Of a stretch of 64,000 bases of DNA, positions 18,509 to 26,743 are shown in pieces (positions within the stretch are counted from its first letter, which is position 1; the number at the start of each line of letters is the position of its first letter). The stretch is from Croceitalea marina. GTDB taxonomy: Bacteria; Bacteroidota; Bacteroidia; Flavobacteriales; Flavobacteriaceae. Location of the stretch: positions 124,001-188,000 of the forward strand of contig NZ_JBHULB010000006.1 in the NCBI RefSeq assembly GCF_042684265.1, given 5' to 3'. Both the position numbers and the translations under genes were made by a program. The notes beneath the pieces were generated by a model that was not told the origin of the DNA, ran no database searches, and worked only from the letters and a program-made list of their open reading frames with translations.

Positions 18509-20497
18509 ATGAAGTTTAAGGTAGTTTCAGAATTTAAACCTACGGGGGATCAACCTCAAGCCATAAAGCAACTTGCTAATGGGGTGCGTGCGAAAGACAA
18601 GCATCAGACCTTATTGGGGGTTACCGGATCAGGTAAGACTTTCACCGTTGCAAACCTAGTTGAAGAGGTTCAGCGACCCACATTGGTTTTGGCACATAAC
18701 AAAACCCTTGCCGCCCAGCTTTACTCAGAATTTAAACAGTTTTTTCCTGAAAATGCTATTGAATATTTCGTTTCTTATTACGATTACTATCAACCTGAAG
18801 CCTATATTCCGACAAGCGGAACCTATATAGAGAAAGATTTATCTATCAATGAGGACATCGAAAAGCTCCGTCTTAGCACTACTTCTTCGCTCTTATCAGG
18901 AAGAAGGGATGTATTGGTAGTTGCATCGGTATCGTGCTTATACGGAATTGGCAATCCTGTAGAATTTCAAAAAAATGTAATCTCCATTCATAGAGACCAG
19001 GTAATTTCCAGAACCAAGTTTCTGCATCAGTTAGTTCAAAGTCTATACTCGCGCACAACAGCTGATTTCAGAAATGGAAATTTCAGGGTAAAGGGCGACG
19101 TTGTGGATGTTTTCCCAGGTTATGCGGACCATGCATTTAGAATCCATTTTTTTGGTGATGAAATTGAAGAAATTGAGGCTTTGGACCCGTTTAACAATAA
19201 GGTTATTGAAGTTTACGAAAACCTAAATATTTACCCGGCCAATATGTTTGTAACATCACCGGATGTTTTACAAAATGCGATACATCAAATACAAGATGAC
19301 TTGGTTAAACAAATTGACTACTTTAAGGAAATCGGTCGACCATTGGAAGCAAAACGTTTGGAAGAACGAACTAATTTTGACCTTGAAATGATTCGTGAAT
19401 TAGGGTATTGTTCCGGTATTGAAAACTACTCTAGATATTTAGATGGCAGGGATTCAGGAACAAGACCTTTTTGCTTGCTCGACTATTTCCCAGATGATTA
19501 TCTGATGGTAATCGATGAGAGCCATGTTACCATTCCTCAGGTACATGCAATGTATGGTGGAGACCGCTCTAGAAAAGAAAATTTGGTTGAGTATGGGTTT
19601 AGACTTCCTGCCGCAATGGATAATAGACCCTTAAAATTTGAGGAATTCGAAGCACTCCAAAATCAAGCTGTTTACGTAAGCGCAACTCCTGCAGATTATG
19701 AGCTACAATTAAGTGAAGGCGTGTATGTAGAACAAGTAATACGACCCACAGGATTGTTAGATCCAATTATTGAAGTCAGACCTAGTTTAAATCAGATTGA
19801 TGATTTGATCGAAGAAATTCAAAAACGTGTAGAATTGGATGAACGTACATTGGTTACTACCTTAACGAAACGTATGGCTGAAGAATTGACCAAATACCTT
19901 TCTAGAATAGATGTCCGTTGCCGTTACATTCATAGTGATGTTGACACCTTGGAACGTGTAGAAATTATGCAGGATTTAAGAAAAGGTATTTTTGATGTCC
20001 TTATTGGAGTCAACCTTTTAAGAGAAGGCTTGGATTTGCCCGAAGTATCTTTGGTAGCGATTTTAGATGCGGACAAAGAAGGTTTTTTACGAAGTAATCG
20101 TTCGCTAACACAAACCGTTGGTCGCGCTGCACGTAACCTGAATGGACTGGCCATAATGTATGCTGATAAAATAACGGACAGTATGCAAAAAACAATAGAT
20201 GAAACCAATTACCGTCGTGAAAAACAGATCGCTTACAATACAAAACACAATCTAGTACCTAAAGCATTAAATAAAAGTTTGGATAGTGCCTTGGCAAAAA
20301 ATTCAGTCTCAACTTATCATTTTCAAAAAGAAGAACTCCGAGCTGCTGAACCTGATTTAGAATATCTTACCCCAGATCAAAAAGAAAAAATGATTCGCGA
20401 TAAGCGAAAAGCTATGGAAAAAGCGGCTAAAGAATTGAATTTTATGGAAGCCGCCAAGCTGCGGGATGAAATAAAAATGCTTCAAGAAAAAGAATAA
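18509..20497 (+). CDS. uvrB: UvrABC system protein B (excinuclease subunit)
   Basis: UvrB is the damage-verifying helicase-like subunit of nucleotide excision repair, loaded by UvrA and partnering UvrC. Seen here: Walker A GVTGSGKT (37-44), the strand-separating beta-hairpin YYDYYQPEAYIP (about 90-101), Walker B region with DESH (336-339), helicase motifs TLTKRMAEELTKYL, GVNLLREGLDLPE and QTVGRAARN, and a C-terminal UVR domain (about 625-662, ending KLRDEIKMLQEKE) that binds UvrC. Length 662 is normal. It begins 44 nt after the T9SS gene but is probably an independent unit. Its stop lies 2 nt from the stop of the convergent gene, without a visible terminator. Confidence 0.98.
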   Translation: MKFKVVSEFKPTGDQPQAIKQLANGVRAKDKHQTLLGVTGSGKTFTVANLVEEVQRPTLVLAHNKTLAAQLYSEFKQFFPENAIEYFVSYYDYYQPEAYIPTSGTYIEKDLSINEDIEKLRLSTTSSLLSGRRDVLVVASVSCLYGIGNPVEFQKNVISIHRDQVISRTKFLHQLVQSLYSRTTADFRNGNFRVKGDVVDVFPGYADHAFRIHFFGDEIEEIEALDPFNNKVIEVYENLNIYPANMFVTSPDVLQNAIHQIQDDLVKQIDYFKEIGRPLEAKRLEERTNFDLEMIRELGYCSGIENYSRYLDGRDSGTRPFCLLDYFPDDYLMVIDESHVTIPQVHAMYGGDRSRKENLVEYGFRLPAAMDNRPLKFEEFEALQNQAVYVSATPADYELQLSEGVYVEQVIRPTGLLDPIIEVRPSLNQIDDLIEEIQKRVELDERTLVTTLTKRMAEELTKYLSRIDVRCRYIHSDVDTLERVEIMQDLRKGIFDVLIGVNLLREGLDLPEVSLVAILDADKEGFLRSNRSLTQTVGRAARNLNGLAIMYADKITDSMQKTIDETNYRREKQIAYNTKHNLVPKALNKSLDSALAKNSVSTYHFQKEELRAAEPDLEYLTPDQKEKMIRDKRKAMEKAAKELNFMEAAKLRDEIKMLQEKE

Positions 20498-20499
20498 AA

Positions 20500-21096
20500 T
20501 TAATCACAAGATTCATTATAAAACTTAATAATTTCTCCTAAATCTCTCTTCTTTAACTCTTTGGAAGTTATTTTTTGAACGAGCTGTGGACAATCATTAA
20601 AATAATTTGCAGCAGCTTTTTTAAAATTCTTTGTAAATAGTTGATTAGAGCCTAAATGAGCTGCTTCCTCTTCATCCGTTTTACGAACATAAGAATTTGA
20701 AATACTATAAAAACTACCTCCCATTGGCATTCCCCCAGCTCCCATCGGACTCACCATATATCCTTGAGATTCCAAAGTATAAAGAACTACATTTTTTCCT
20801 GACTGAGAAACTTCCAATACCATAGTCTCTTTTCTATCTTTAACCTTTACACAGACATAAACCGTTGGTTCGTTGTCATAAAACACCTTTAAGGTATCGA
20901 CATCTGCAAAAGAAAAAAGCTGTTTTTCAGATTTTCTAGATGTTCTAAACCTAACCTGATTACTTGCAGTAAGCTTACCTAGCCCTTTAAGAACAGTTCC
21001 ATTCTTAAGAAAAACTTCTGCTGGTCTATTTTGTGCTGTAGTCACTAAAAACATACATACAAAGAATATTGATAAAGAAAATCTAAGATTACTCAA
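20500..21096 (-). CDS. Secreted protein of unknown function
   Basis: A 198-residue protein with a clear signal peptide (hydrophobic core LSIFFVCMFLV, likely cleavage after TTAQ). The mature part starts RPAEVFLKNGTVLKGLGKL, a beta-rich stretch of the kind found in small barrel/SH3-like proteins, continues with a Gly/Met-rich loop (GAGGMPMGG), and ends in a helical, Lys-rich region with two Cys. Probably periplasmic or outer-membrane-attached. It is convergent with uvrB and downstream of hsp20, from which a terminator separates it. I do not recognise a named family. Confidence 0.75.
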   Translation of the reverse strand: MSNLRFSLSIFFVCMFLVTTAQNRPAEVFLKNGTVLKGLGKLTASNQVRFRTSRKSEKQLFSFADVDTLKVFYDNEPTVYVCVKVKDRKETMVLEVSQSGKNVVLYTLESQGYMVSPMGAGGMPMGGSFYSISNSYVRKTDEEEAAHLGSNQLFTKNFKKAAANYFNDCPQLVQKITSKELKKRDLGEIIKFYNESCD

Positions 21097-21146
21097 GTTT
21101 GTAAATATTAAAACTCTAATATATCATTAAAAACTGCACTTAAATA

Positions 21147-21178
21147 AAAAAGTACTGTTCTAACGAACAGTACTTTTT
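21147..21178 (-). terminator. Rho-independent terminator of hsp20
   Basis: Perfect 14-bp inverted repeat with loop TAAC: AAAAAGTACTGTTC (21147-21160) and its complement at 21165-21178, followed on the minus strand by a T-rich run. It lies about 50 nt beyond the hsp20 stop codon. Confidence 0.85.
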
Positions 21179-21230
21179 CAACTAACCAACTAAACAAACC
21201 ATCACAAAGCCAAATAGCTTTGTAACCTCT

Positions 21231-21656
21231 TTATGCTATTTCTATTAAACGTTTTGGTTTTGGTAAAGCTTCCTCTTTTTTAGGCAATGATAATCGTAAA
21301 ATACCATTCTCGTAATTTGCATTTATCTTAGCCTCATCAATAGTTTCAGGTAAAGTAAATGCTCTTTTAAAAGAGGTGTATGAGAATTCTCTTCTCGTAT
21401 AATTGTCCTCGTTATTTTCTTTTTCAGATTTCAATTCTGATGATATGGTAAGTACATTATCATCGATCTCTACATTAAAATCGTCCTTCTTAAAACCAGG
21501 AATGGCAAGTTCTAGTTCAAAACCAGTTTCATTTTCTAAAATATTCACAGCAGGAACATTAGAATTTAAATTTTCCATTCCTCCAAACCAATCTGGTTTA
21601 AAAATATCGTTCATTAATGCCGGAAATAACATATTGTTTCTCTTTACTATACTCAT
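21231..21656 (-). CDS. Hsp20/alpha-crystallin small heat-shock protein
   Basis: A 141-residue ATP-independent holdase that keeps unfolding proteins soluble. The alpha-crystallin domain spans about residues 35-130: VNILENETGFELELAIPGFKKDDF, VEIDDNVLTIS, FKRAFTLPETID, and the hallmark A-x-x-x-NGIL-type strand ANYENGILRLSLPK. The short C-terminal tail has the usual basic KPKRLIEIA with an I-x-I/V-like anchor. Start ATG gives a normal family length. Upstream (21721-21767) lies a long imperfect palindrome that may be an operator; downstream is a strong terminator, so it is probably monocistronic. Confidence 0.95.
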   Translation of the reverse strand: MSIVKRNNMLFPALMNDIFKPDWFGGMENLNSNVPAVNILENETGFELELAIPGFKKDDFNVEIDDNVLTISSELKSEKENNEDNYTRREFSYTSFKRAFTLPETIDEAKINANYENGILRLSLPKKEEALPKPKRLIEIA

Positions 21657-21720
21657 GTGATTTTATTTTTAGTTAAACTTTCACACAGCAAAGGACAAAT
21701 TATGTACCAACATCATTATA

Positions 21721-21767
21721 GTGCCATTATGACGCTATTAACATGATTAATAATGACAATATGTCAC
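21721..21767. promoter_or_regulatory. Imperfect palindromic block upstream of hsp20
   Basis: The 47-bp block begins GTGCCAT and ends ATGTCAC, with outer ATGAC/GTCA elements and an inner perfect inverted repeat TATTAA-CATGA-TTAATA at 21736-21752. It lies 65 bp upstream of the hsp20 ATG and just after the TerB-like gene, where an operator would be expected. It does not match CIRCE. Binding function is inference only. Confidence 0.4.
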
Positions 21768-21771
21768 TTTT

Positions 21772-22173
21772 TTAATTGTAATGTGCTTTGAATATGTCGA
21801 TTAGAACTTTAGAAGGAACTATGTTGTCTGGATACTTGTGCATTACTTCCAGCACCTGATCAATAGCTGATGGCGGTAGCCCCATTTTTAGACCAATATT
21901 GTGCAATCTTGTAATTTCAGTCTTTGTTTGACGTTTATCGATATTCATTAAAAGTAACAAGCGATGAAACTGAACTATTCTATCAATTTGACTTTTGAGT
22001 ATTTTCTTTTCAACCTTTTGATGTAGTAATTCTTCAAAAGCTTTTTTATCAACACCAAGTTTTTTAGAGACACCAATCAAAAAATCATACTCAGATTGTT
22101 TTATGGTTTTACCCACCTGTGCAAAGGCAATCATCTCTGAAAGTATACTCAATTTTTCTTGGTAGGTACTCAT
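21772..22173 (-). CDS. TerB-like all-helical protein
   Basis: A 133-residue, entirely helical cytoplasmic protein without signal peptide or membrane segment. The opening (EKLSILSEMIAFAQVGKTIKQSEYDFLIGVSKKLGVDKKAFEELL) follows the TerB-fold layout: a helix with small residues, a turn, a helix with an acidic start, then a lysine-rich helix. TerB-fold proteins are often metal- or stress-linked, but the acidic metal-binding residues of classic TerB are not clearly kept. Similar flavobacterial proteins are sometimes mislabelled as UvrB; nothing here supports excinuclease activity. It lies between two terminators/palindromes and is probably transcribed alone or with hsp20. Confidence 0.7.
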   Translation of the reverse strand: MSTYQEKLSILSEMIAFAQVGKTIKQSEYDFLIGVSKKLGVDKKAFEELLHQKVEKKILKSQIDRIVQFHRLLLLMNIDKRQTKTEITRLHNIGLKMGLPPSAIDQVLEVMHKYPDNIVPSKVLIDIFKAHYN

Positions 22174-22225
22174 ATTTACAGCTAATTCTACATTATAACT
22201 CCATGTAGCGCCTATTTAGTATAAA

Positions 22226-22251
22226 AAAATCCCAAGTTTCCTTGGGATTTT
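22226..22251 (-). terminator. Rho-independent terminator of the small secreted-protein gene
   Basis: AAAATCCCAAG (22226-22236) pairs perfectly with CTTGGGATTTT (22241-22251) around a four-base loop; the minus strand continues into a run of seven T. It lies 28 nt beyond the stop at 22279. Confidence 0.88.
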
Positions 22252-22278
22252 CTAGCTAATTCAAATAACTACAGTATG

Positions 22279-22605
22279 TTATGCTTCGATTCTGACAGGA
22301 ACCGTATAAACTCTACCCTCTTGGGCATTGTCTACTTTTTTGTAGTTAAGTCTTCCTTTAACGAAACCTTCAAGTGTTTCATTAGATGTGGTCACCGATA
22401 AAACCACGATTTCGCCTTCGCCATTAATAATGAATTTTACATCGGCCGTTAAATCGTCACTAATATTAAAGCTGTTATCCTTTAACATCTTGTGAATTTG
22501 AAATGATATTCTTTTTGTAGGGTTTTCTGGGTTGTAGTCATTCGCTACAACATTACTAACTGAAAGCAATAAAGCTGCTACTAGTACTAGACTAATTTTT
22601 CTCAT
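22279..22605 (-). CDS. Small secreted protein resembling a TonB C-terminal domain
   Basis: A 108-residue protein with signal peptide (VLVAALLLSVSNVVA). The mature 85 residues show DVKFIINGEGEIVVLSV, then a helix-like LEGFVKGRLNYKKV and a final strand RVYTVPVRI, the order of strand-helix-strand seen in TonB C-terminal domains. There is no N-terminal anchor helix retained nor Pro-rich spacer, so it is not a working energy transducer; it may be a stand-alone periplasmic domain. Own terminator downstream; the sucC terminator lies upstream. Function unknown. Confidence 0.65.
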   Translation of the reverse strand: MRKISLVLVAALLLSVSNVVANDYNPENPTKRISFQIHKMLKDNSFNISDDLTADVKFIINGEGEIVVLSVTTSNETLEGFVKGRLNYKKVDNAQEGRVYTVPVRIEA

Positions 22606-22713
22606 GATAATTTCGTTTTTTGTGATTAATAAAATTGATGAATATACATAAGAGACTCCCTAAGATTATGATTGTTACAATAAAAAATGATTTTAACAGA
22701 ATTTTAAAGAAAT

Positions 22714-22747
22714 AAAAAGGGTGAAGCCAATTGGCTTCACCCTTTTT
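22714..22747 (-). terminator. Strong terminator of sucC (perfect palindrome)
   Basis: Two 17-nt arms, 22714-22730 and 22731-22747, are exact reverse complements (left arm AAAAAGGGTGAAGCCAA). The stem is flanked by A and T runs and so could act in both directions; it lies 25 nt beyond the sucC stop. Confidence 0.92.
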
Positions 22748-22771
22748 AAAATCCTATAATTTGATCCTGTC

Positions 22772-23965
22772 TTAGCTCAGAACAGCTTTTACTTTATCTG
22801 CCGCCTCTTGAAACTGAACCGCAGAATGCACGGCTAAACCAGAATTATCTATAATCTCTTTGGCCAACTCAGCATTGGTACCTTGCAATCTCACTATAAT
22901 CGGTACTTTTATGGAATCACCCATATTCTTATACGCATCTACCACGCCTTGAGCGACCCTATCACAACGTACAATTCCACCAAAAATATTTATTAATATG
23001 GCCTTAACGTTAGGGTCTTTTAAAATAATTCTAAAAGCCTCTTCAACTCTTTTTGCGTCAGCTGTTCCACCAACATCCAAGAAGTTTGCAGGTTCGCCCC
23101 CGGCCATTTTAATTAAATCCATAGTGGCCATTGCCAAACCAGCTCCGTTGACCATACAACCCACATTTCCATCTAAATCAACATAATTTAATCCTACAGC
23201 ACGTGCTTCTACTTCAATTGGGTTTTCTTCACGCAGGTCTCGCATTTCTGCGTACTGCTTTCTGCGATACAATGCATTATCATCTATTGAAACCTTAGCA
23301 TCAACCGCCATGATTTTGTCATCAGACGTTTTTAAAACTGGATTTATTTCAAACATACTAGAATCACTTTCTACATATGCCCTATATAAAGAAGCAACGA
23401 ATTTTGTCATTTCTTTAAAAGCAGTACCTGAAAGCCCTAGGTTGAAGGCAATTTTTCTAGCTTGAAAACCTAAAAGTCCGGTAGCAGGGTCGATTTCTTC
23501 TGTATATATTAAGTGTGGCGTCTTCTCTGCAACTTCTTCGATATCCATTCCACCTTCTGTAGAATACATAATCATATTTCTGCCCGTTGCACGATTTAAT
23601 AACACCGACATATAAAATTCATTTGTTTCACTATCGCCGGGATAATATACATCTTCAGCAATCAAAACTTGATGCACTTTTTTACCTTCGGCACTGGTCT
23701 GAGGAGTGACTAGGTTCATTCCTATGATACTTCCCGCAAGTTCTTCAACTTCTTTCAGGTTTTTTGCCAACTTGACACCACCACCTTTTCCGCGACCGCC
23801 TGCATGAACTTGTGCCTTTATTACATGCCAACCTGTGCCTGTTTCTTGCGTTAGCTGTTTCGCCGCATCAACAGCTTCTTTTGCATTATGGGCTACAATT
23901 CCACGTTGGATTCTAACACCAAAACTTGCTAAAATTTCTTTTCCCTGATATTCGTGAAGATTCAT
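22772..23965 (-). CDS. sucC: Succinyl-CoA synthetase (ADP-forming) beta subunit
   Basis: SucC pairs with SucD to interconvert succinyl-CoA and succinate with nucleotide phosphorylation in the TCA cycle. The 397-residue product starts MNLHEYQGKEIL, the family start. The ATP-grasp domain (first 240 residues) has AQVHAGGRGKGGGVKLA, the nucleotide-binding loop; the C-terminal ligase domain has GGEPANFLDVGGTADA and INIFGGIVRCD. The frame is open 10 codons further (to 23995), but the promoter -7 box at 23993-24000 overlaps that position, so ATG 23965 is the true start. No sucD is adjacent, as is common in Flavobacteria. Ends at a strong terminator. Confidence 0.97.
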   Translation of the reverse strand: MNLHEYQGKEILASFGVRIQRGIVAHNAKEAVDAAKQLTQETGTGWHVIKAQVHAGGRGKGGGVKLAKNLKEVEELAGSIIGMNLVTPQTSAEGKKVHQVLIAEDVYYPGDSETNEFYMSVLLNRATGRNMIMYSTEGGMDIEEVAEKTPHLIYTEEIDPATGLLGFQARKIAFNLGLSGTAFKEMTKFVASLYRAYVESDSSMFEINPVLKTSDDKIMAVDAKVSIDDNALYRRKQYAEMRDLREENPIEVEARAVGLNYVDLDGNVGCMVNGAGLAMATMDLIKMAGGEPANFLDVGGTADAKRVEEAFRIILKDPNVKAILINIFGGIVRCDRVAQGVVDAYKNMGDSIKVPIIVRLQGTNAELAKEIIDNSGLAVHSAVQFQEAADKVKAVLS

Positions 23966-23992
23966 ATGACGAGTACTGTTTTTATTGTGGCA

Positions 23993-24024
23993 CAAAAATA
24001 GGAAACCACTTTTACAATTAACAA
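23993..24024 (-). promoter_or_regulatory. Promoter of sucC
   Basis: On the minus strand TTG (24024-24022) is followed after 21 nt by TATTTTTG (24000-23993), an exact TAnnTTTG -7 box of the Bacteroidota primary sigma factor. The start codon at 23965 lies 27 nt downstream, and the box rules out the longer frame start at 23995. Confidence 0.7.
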
Positions 24025-24055
24025 TTAATAGTTGTGTATTTGACCAAGAGCTAAA

Positions 24056-24697
24056 CTAGTTCACCTTGAAGTCTTCAAAATCTAATGGATCAAAATTTTT
24101 AAAGTGTCCGTTCATCTCAATTACGGCCTTGGTTCTATTTATTTGATTTAGAACAGTTATTGTAGTATCTAAATGCTCTCTAATATAGTTTAGCCTTTTG
24201 GTTTCATTGGTAAGTTGCAACAGCTCATATTCTTGTTCAAAGGACAATCCCATTTTATGGGCAAAAGCATAACTATTAAACTTGTCTATAGCTATTTGTG
24301 GAAGTTGAACCGCCATTAAATCGTATAACTCTTCAATTTTACCCAATACTTCTTGACGCAAATCTTCATCGGCGTCATAATGTGATTCCAAAAACTCCAC
24401 CGTACCACCAGCATAGGGCTTACCGTCCATTTCATTATCAAAAGTGAGTACCTTAAAGACCTGCCTTGCCACACAGGTTACATCCATCTCCCCGCCTTCA
24501 TAAGTGGTTACCACCTCTACTAGTTGAACCTCAACGCCATATTCCAATTTGTCGTTGATATAAACGGGAATACCAAAAGTCATGGCCTCTGCCCTGCAAT
24601 CATTGATCAATTGTTTGTAACGATCCTCAAAAATATGAAGAGGTACAGTTTCCCCTGGAAAGAAAACAGATTGTAACGGAAATAACGGCAGTTGCAT
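24056..24697 (-). CDS. Lon substrate-binding (LON) domain protein
   Basis: A 213-residue stand-alone relative of the N-terminal domain of Lon protease, without ATPase or peptidase domain. The domain opens LPLFPLQSVFFPGETVPLHIFEDRY and continues CRAEAMTFGI and YEGGEMDVTCVARQVFKV; the second half (from about 130) is helical (YELLQLTNETKRLNYIREHL), as in the full LON domain. The frame is open 16 codons upstream, but those residues are not family-like, so ATG at 24697 is preferred. Probably a cytoplasmic adaptor or substrate-recognition factor; its partner is not known. Divergent from lysA. Confidence 0.9.
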   Translation of the reverse strand: MQLPLFPLQSVFFPGETVPLHIFEDRYKQLINDCRAEAMTFGIPVYINDKLEYGVEVQLVEVVTTYEGGEMDVTCVARQVFKVLTFDNEMDGKPYAGGTVEFLESHYDADEDLRQEVLGKIEELYDLMAVQLPQIAIDKFNSYAFAHKMGLSFEQEYELLQLTNETKRLNYIREHLDTTITVLNQINRTKAVIEMNGHFKNFDPLDFEDFKVN

Positions 24698-24787
24698 GGC
24701 TTGAATATTTTTGCTAAAAATAAGAACATAGGTTAAAAAGTACAATTCTAATTATTGTTATTTTTATAACAAATTGTTGTGTTTATT

Positions 24788-24795
24788 TATTTTTG
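24788..24795 (+). promoter_or_regulatory. -7 promoter box of lysA
   Basis: TATTTTTG matches TAnnTTTG exactly, 60 nt before the lysA ATG. No TTG lies at the ideal distance. An imperfect dyad, GTTATTTTTATAAC, sits just upstream at 24757-24770. Confidence 0.45.
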
Positions 24796-24855
24796 TGAAT
24801 TAATTTTGCTTTTTAGTTGCTCGAAATTTAATTTTATCAAAAACAGAAAGAAGGT

Positions 24856-26097
24856 ATGAAGTCCGCAGATTTACTTAAAATAACAAAAACTCATGGAGCT
24901 CCGGTCTATGTGTATGATGCTGAAAAGATAAGTTCGCAATTTAAACGACTAACCGATGCGTTTAAAGGTGTTGGGCAACTAAGATTGAACTATGCAGCAA
25001 AAGCACTTTCTAACATTTCTATTTTACGATTGATGAATAGTTTAGGAAGTGGGCTTGATACGGTATCTATTCAAGAGGTACAACTGGGGCTTTTAGCCGG
25101 TTTTAAACCAGAATCAATTATCTATACCCCAAACGGGGTGTCGTTAGAAGAAATTGAAGAAGCGGCCACATTAGGAGTGCAGATTAACATCGATAATCTT
25201 TCGGTTTTGGAACAGTTTGGAAGCAAGCATCCAGATGTGCCTGTATGCATTCGTATTAATCCTCATGTAATGGCAGGCGGCAATTCAAATATTTCCGTTG
25301 GGCATATAGATTCAAAATTCGGGATAAGCATACATCAAATACCGCATTTATTGCGCATTGTGGAGCTCACAAAAATGAATATCAACGGAATACACATGCA
25401 TACAGGTAGTGATATTCTAGATATTGATGTTTTTCTATATGCTTCGGAAATTCTTTTTGAGACAGCTAAAAACTTTAAAGACCTAGACTTTATTGACTTT
25501 GGCAGCGGATTTAAAGTACCGTACAAACCTGGAGATATCGAGACTAATGTTGAAGAACTGGGTAAGAAATTAACAACCCGTTTTAACGAATTCTGTGCAG
25601 AATATGGCAAAGAACTTACTTTAGCTTTTGAACCTGGAAAATTTTTGGTAAGTGAAGCTGGTTTCTTTTTGGCAAAAGTAAATGTGGTGAAACAAACCAC
25701 CTCAACAGTATTTGCGAGCGTAGATTCTGGATTTAATCATTTAATCAGACCCATGCTTTATGGATCGCAACATGAAATAGTTAATGTATCAAATCCGAAA
25801 GGACGTGAACGATATTATTCTGTTGTAGGCTATATCTGCGAAACGGATACTTTTGGAAGCAACAGACTTATAAACGAAATATCGGAAGGCGATATCTTGG
25901 CCTTTAAAAATGCAGGGGCCTATTGTTTTACCATGGCCAGCAATTACAATTCTCGTTACCGACCTGCCGAAGTTTTATGGTACAATAATGAAGCCCATTT
26001 AATACGGAAAAGGGAAACCTTTGATGACATAATAAACAACCAAGTGGATGCCAAGCATTTGTTTGATGTAAAACGTGAGAAGCTTGTTGCGAAATAA
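24856..26097 (+). CDS. lysA: Diaminopimelate decarboxylase
   Basis: LysA decarboxylates meso-diaminopimelate to L-lysine, the last step of lysine synthesis, using PLP. The 413-residue product is a fold-III (alanine-racemase-like barrel) enzyme: the PLP lysine is K49 in NYAAKALSN, with HTGSDI, DFGSGFKVPY and the phosphate-binding EPGKFLVSEAG. The C-terminal beta domain carries the CETDTFG motif with the second active-site Cys and AGAYCFTMASNYN. Length is normal. Divergently oriented to the Lon-domain gene with a -7 box 60 nt upstream; the thioredoxin gene follows after 60 nt. Confidence 0.96.
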   Translation: MKSADLLKITKTHGAPVYVYDAEKISSQFKRLTDAFKGVGQLRLNYAAKALSNISILRLMNSLGSGLDTVSIQEVQLGLLAGFKPESIIYTPNGVSLEEIEEAATLGVQINIDNLSVLEQFGSKHPDVPVCIRINPHVMAGGNSNISVGHIDSKFGISIHQIPHLLRIVELTKMNINGIHMHTGSDILDIDVFLYASEILFETAKNFKDLDFIDFGSGFKVPYKPGDIETNVEELGKKLTTRFNEFCAEYGKELTLAFEPGKFLVSEAGFFLAKVNVVKQTTSTVFASVDSGFNHLIRPMLYGSQHEIVNVSNPKGRERYYSVVGYICETDTFGSNRLINEISEGDILAFKNAGAYCFTMASNYNSRYRPAEVLWYNNEAHLIRKRETFDDIINNQVDAKHLFDVKREKLVAK

Positions 26098-26125
26098 TAT
26101 GGCATAATTTTCGTTAGGTTTTATA

Positions 26126-26139
26126 TAGTCTTAAGACTA
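26126..26139. promoter_or_regulatory. 14-bp perfect palindrome before the thioredoxin gene
   Basis: TAGTCTTAAGACTA is its own reverse complement and lies 18 nt before the ATG at 26158, between lysA and the thioredoxin gene. Position and symmetry suit a dimeric regulator site; there is no T run, so it is not a typical terminator. Confidence 0.3.
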
Positions 26140-26157
26140 AAAACTCAAATTTTTGTT

Positions 26158-26667
26158 ATGCAAAAAGTGCTTTTTTCATTGCTGTTTATTTTTACGGTAT
26201 CTCTGACGGCCCAAGAGGTGACTTGGCTTTCTTGGGATGAGGCCTATACCCTATCGAAAAGCGATAAGAATCCTAAAAAAATATTTGTAGATGTTTATAC
26301 GGATTGGTGCGGATGGTGCAAGAAAATGGACAAAGATACTTTTCAAAATCCGGAGGTAGCCGCCTATATGAAAGCTAATTTTTATATGGTAAAGTTGGAT
26401 GCCGAAGGAAAAGAAGATATCACCTATAATGGTAAAAATTTTAAGTTTGTGCCACAAGGCCGACGTGGCTATCATGAGTTTGCAGCTGCCTTATTACAAG
26501 GAAAAATGAGCTACCCAACAGTAGTTTTTTTAGATGAAAACTTTGGTATGCTTTCCCCTGTTCCAGGATACCAAAAAGTAGAACCCTTTATGCAAATTGC
26601 ACGTTATTTTGGAGAAAATATTTATAAAGAGAAAGATTGGAAAAGCTATGCTGGCATAGGCAAATAG
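26158..26667 (+). CDS. Secreted thioredoxin-fold protein (thioredoxin_7/DUF255-like)
   Basis: A 169-residue periplasmic redox protein. Signal peptide MQKVLFSLLFIFTVSLTAQ, then a thioredoxin fold with active site WCGWC (C51 and C54), preceded by KIFVDVYTD and followed by KKMDKDTFQNPEVAAYM, the hallmark of the thioredoxin_7 family. The cis-proline strand is SYPTVVFLDE. It probably reduces or isomerises disulfides in exported proteins. Could be cotranscribed with lysA, though a palindrome lies between; a terminator follows. Partner reductase is not in the window. Confidence 0.92.
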   Translation: MQKVLFSLLFIFTVSLTAQEVTWLSWDEAYTLSKSDKNPKKIFVDVYTDWCGWCKKMDKDTFQNPEVAAYMKANFYMVKLDAEGKEDITYNGKNFKFVPQGRRGYHEFAAALLQGKMSYPTVVFLDENFGMLSPVPGYQKVEPFMQIARYFGENIYKEKDWKSYAGIGK

Positions 26668-26687
26668 CTGACAGCTTTAACAAACAT

Positions 26688-26719
26688 AAAAGACATCCTC
26701 AAAAAAGGATGCTTTTTTT
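26688..26719 (+). terminator. Terminator after the thioredoxin gene
   Basis: CATCCT (26694-26699) pairs with AGGATG (26706-26711), extended past a one-base bulge by AAAAG/CTTTT, followed by seven T. Confidence 0.75.
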
Positions 26720-26743
26720 ATTGATTAATTCAAGATTGCAATC

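Noticed and set aside
21657..21771. CIRCE or sigma-54 promoter upstream of hsp20
   Set aside because: A TGGCAC-like motif is present, but no matching -12 element follows at the right spacing, and no TTAGCACTC-type CIRCE arm is found.
21772..22173. Excinuclease subunit label for the 133-residue gene
   Set aside because: It has no P-loop, helicase or UVR motif and is too short; the layout fits the TerB fold instead.
23966..23995. Longer start of sucC at 23995
   Set aside because: Overlaps the exact -7 promoter box and adds residues not seen in the family; ATG 23965 gives the standard N terminus.
24698..24745. Longer start of the Lon-domain protein
   Set aside because: The added 16 residues are unlike the family, which begins near MQLPLFPLQ.
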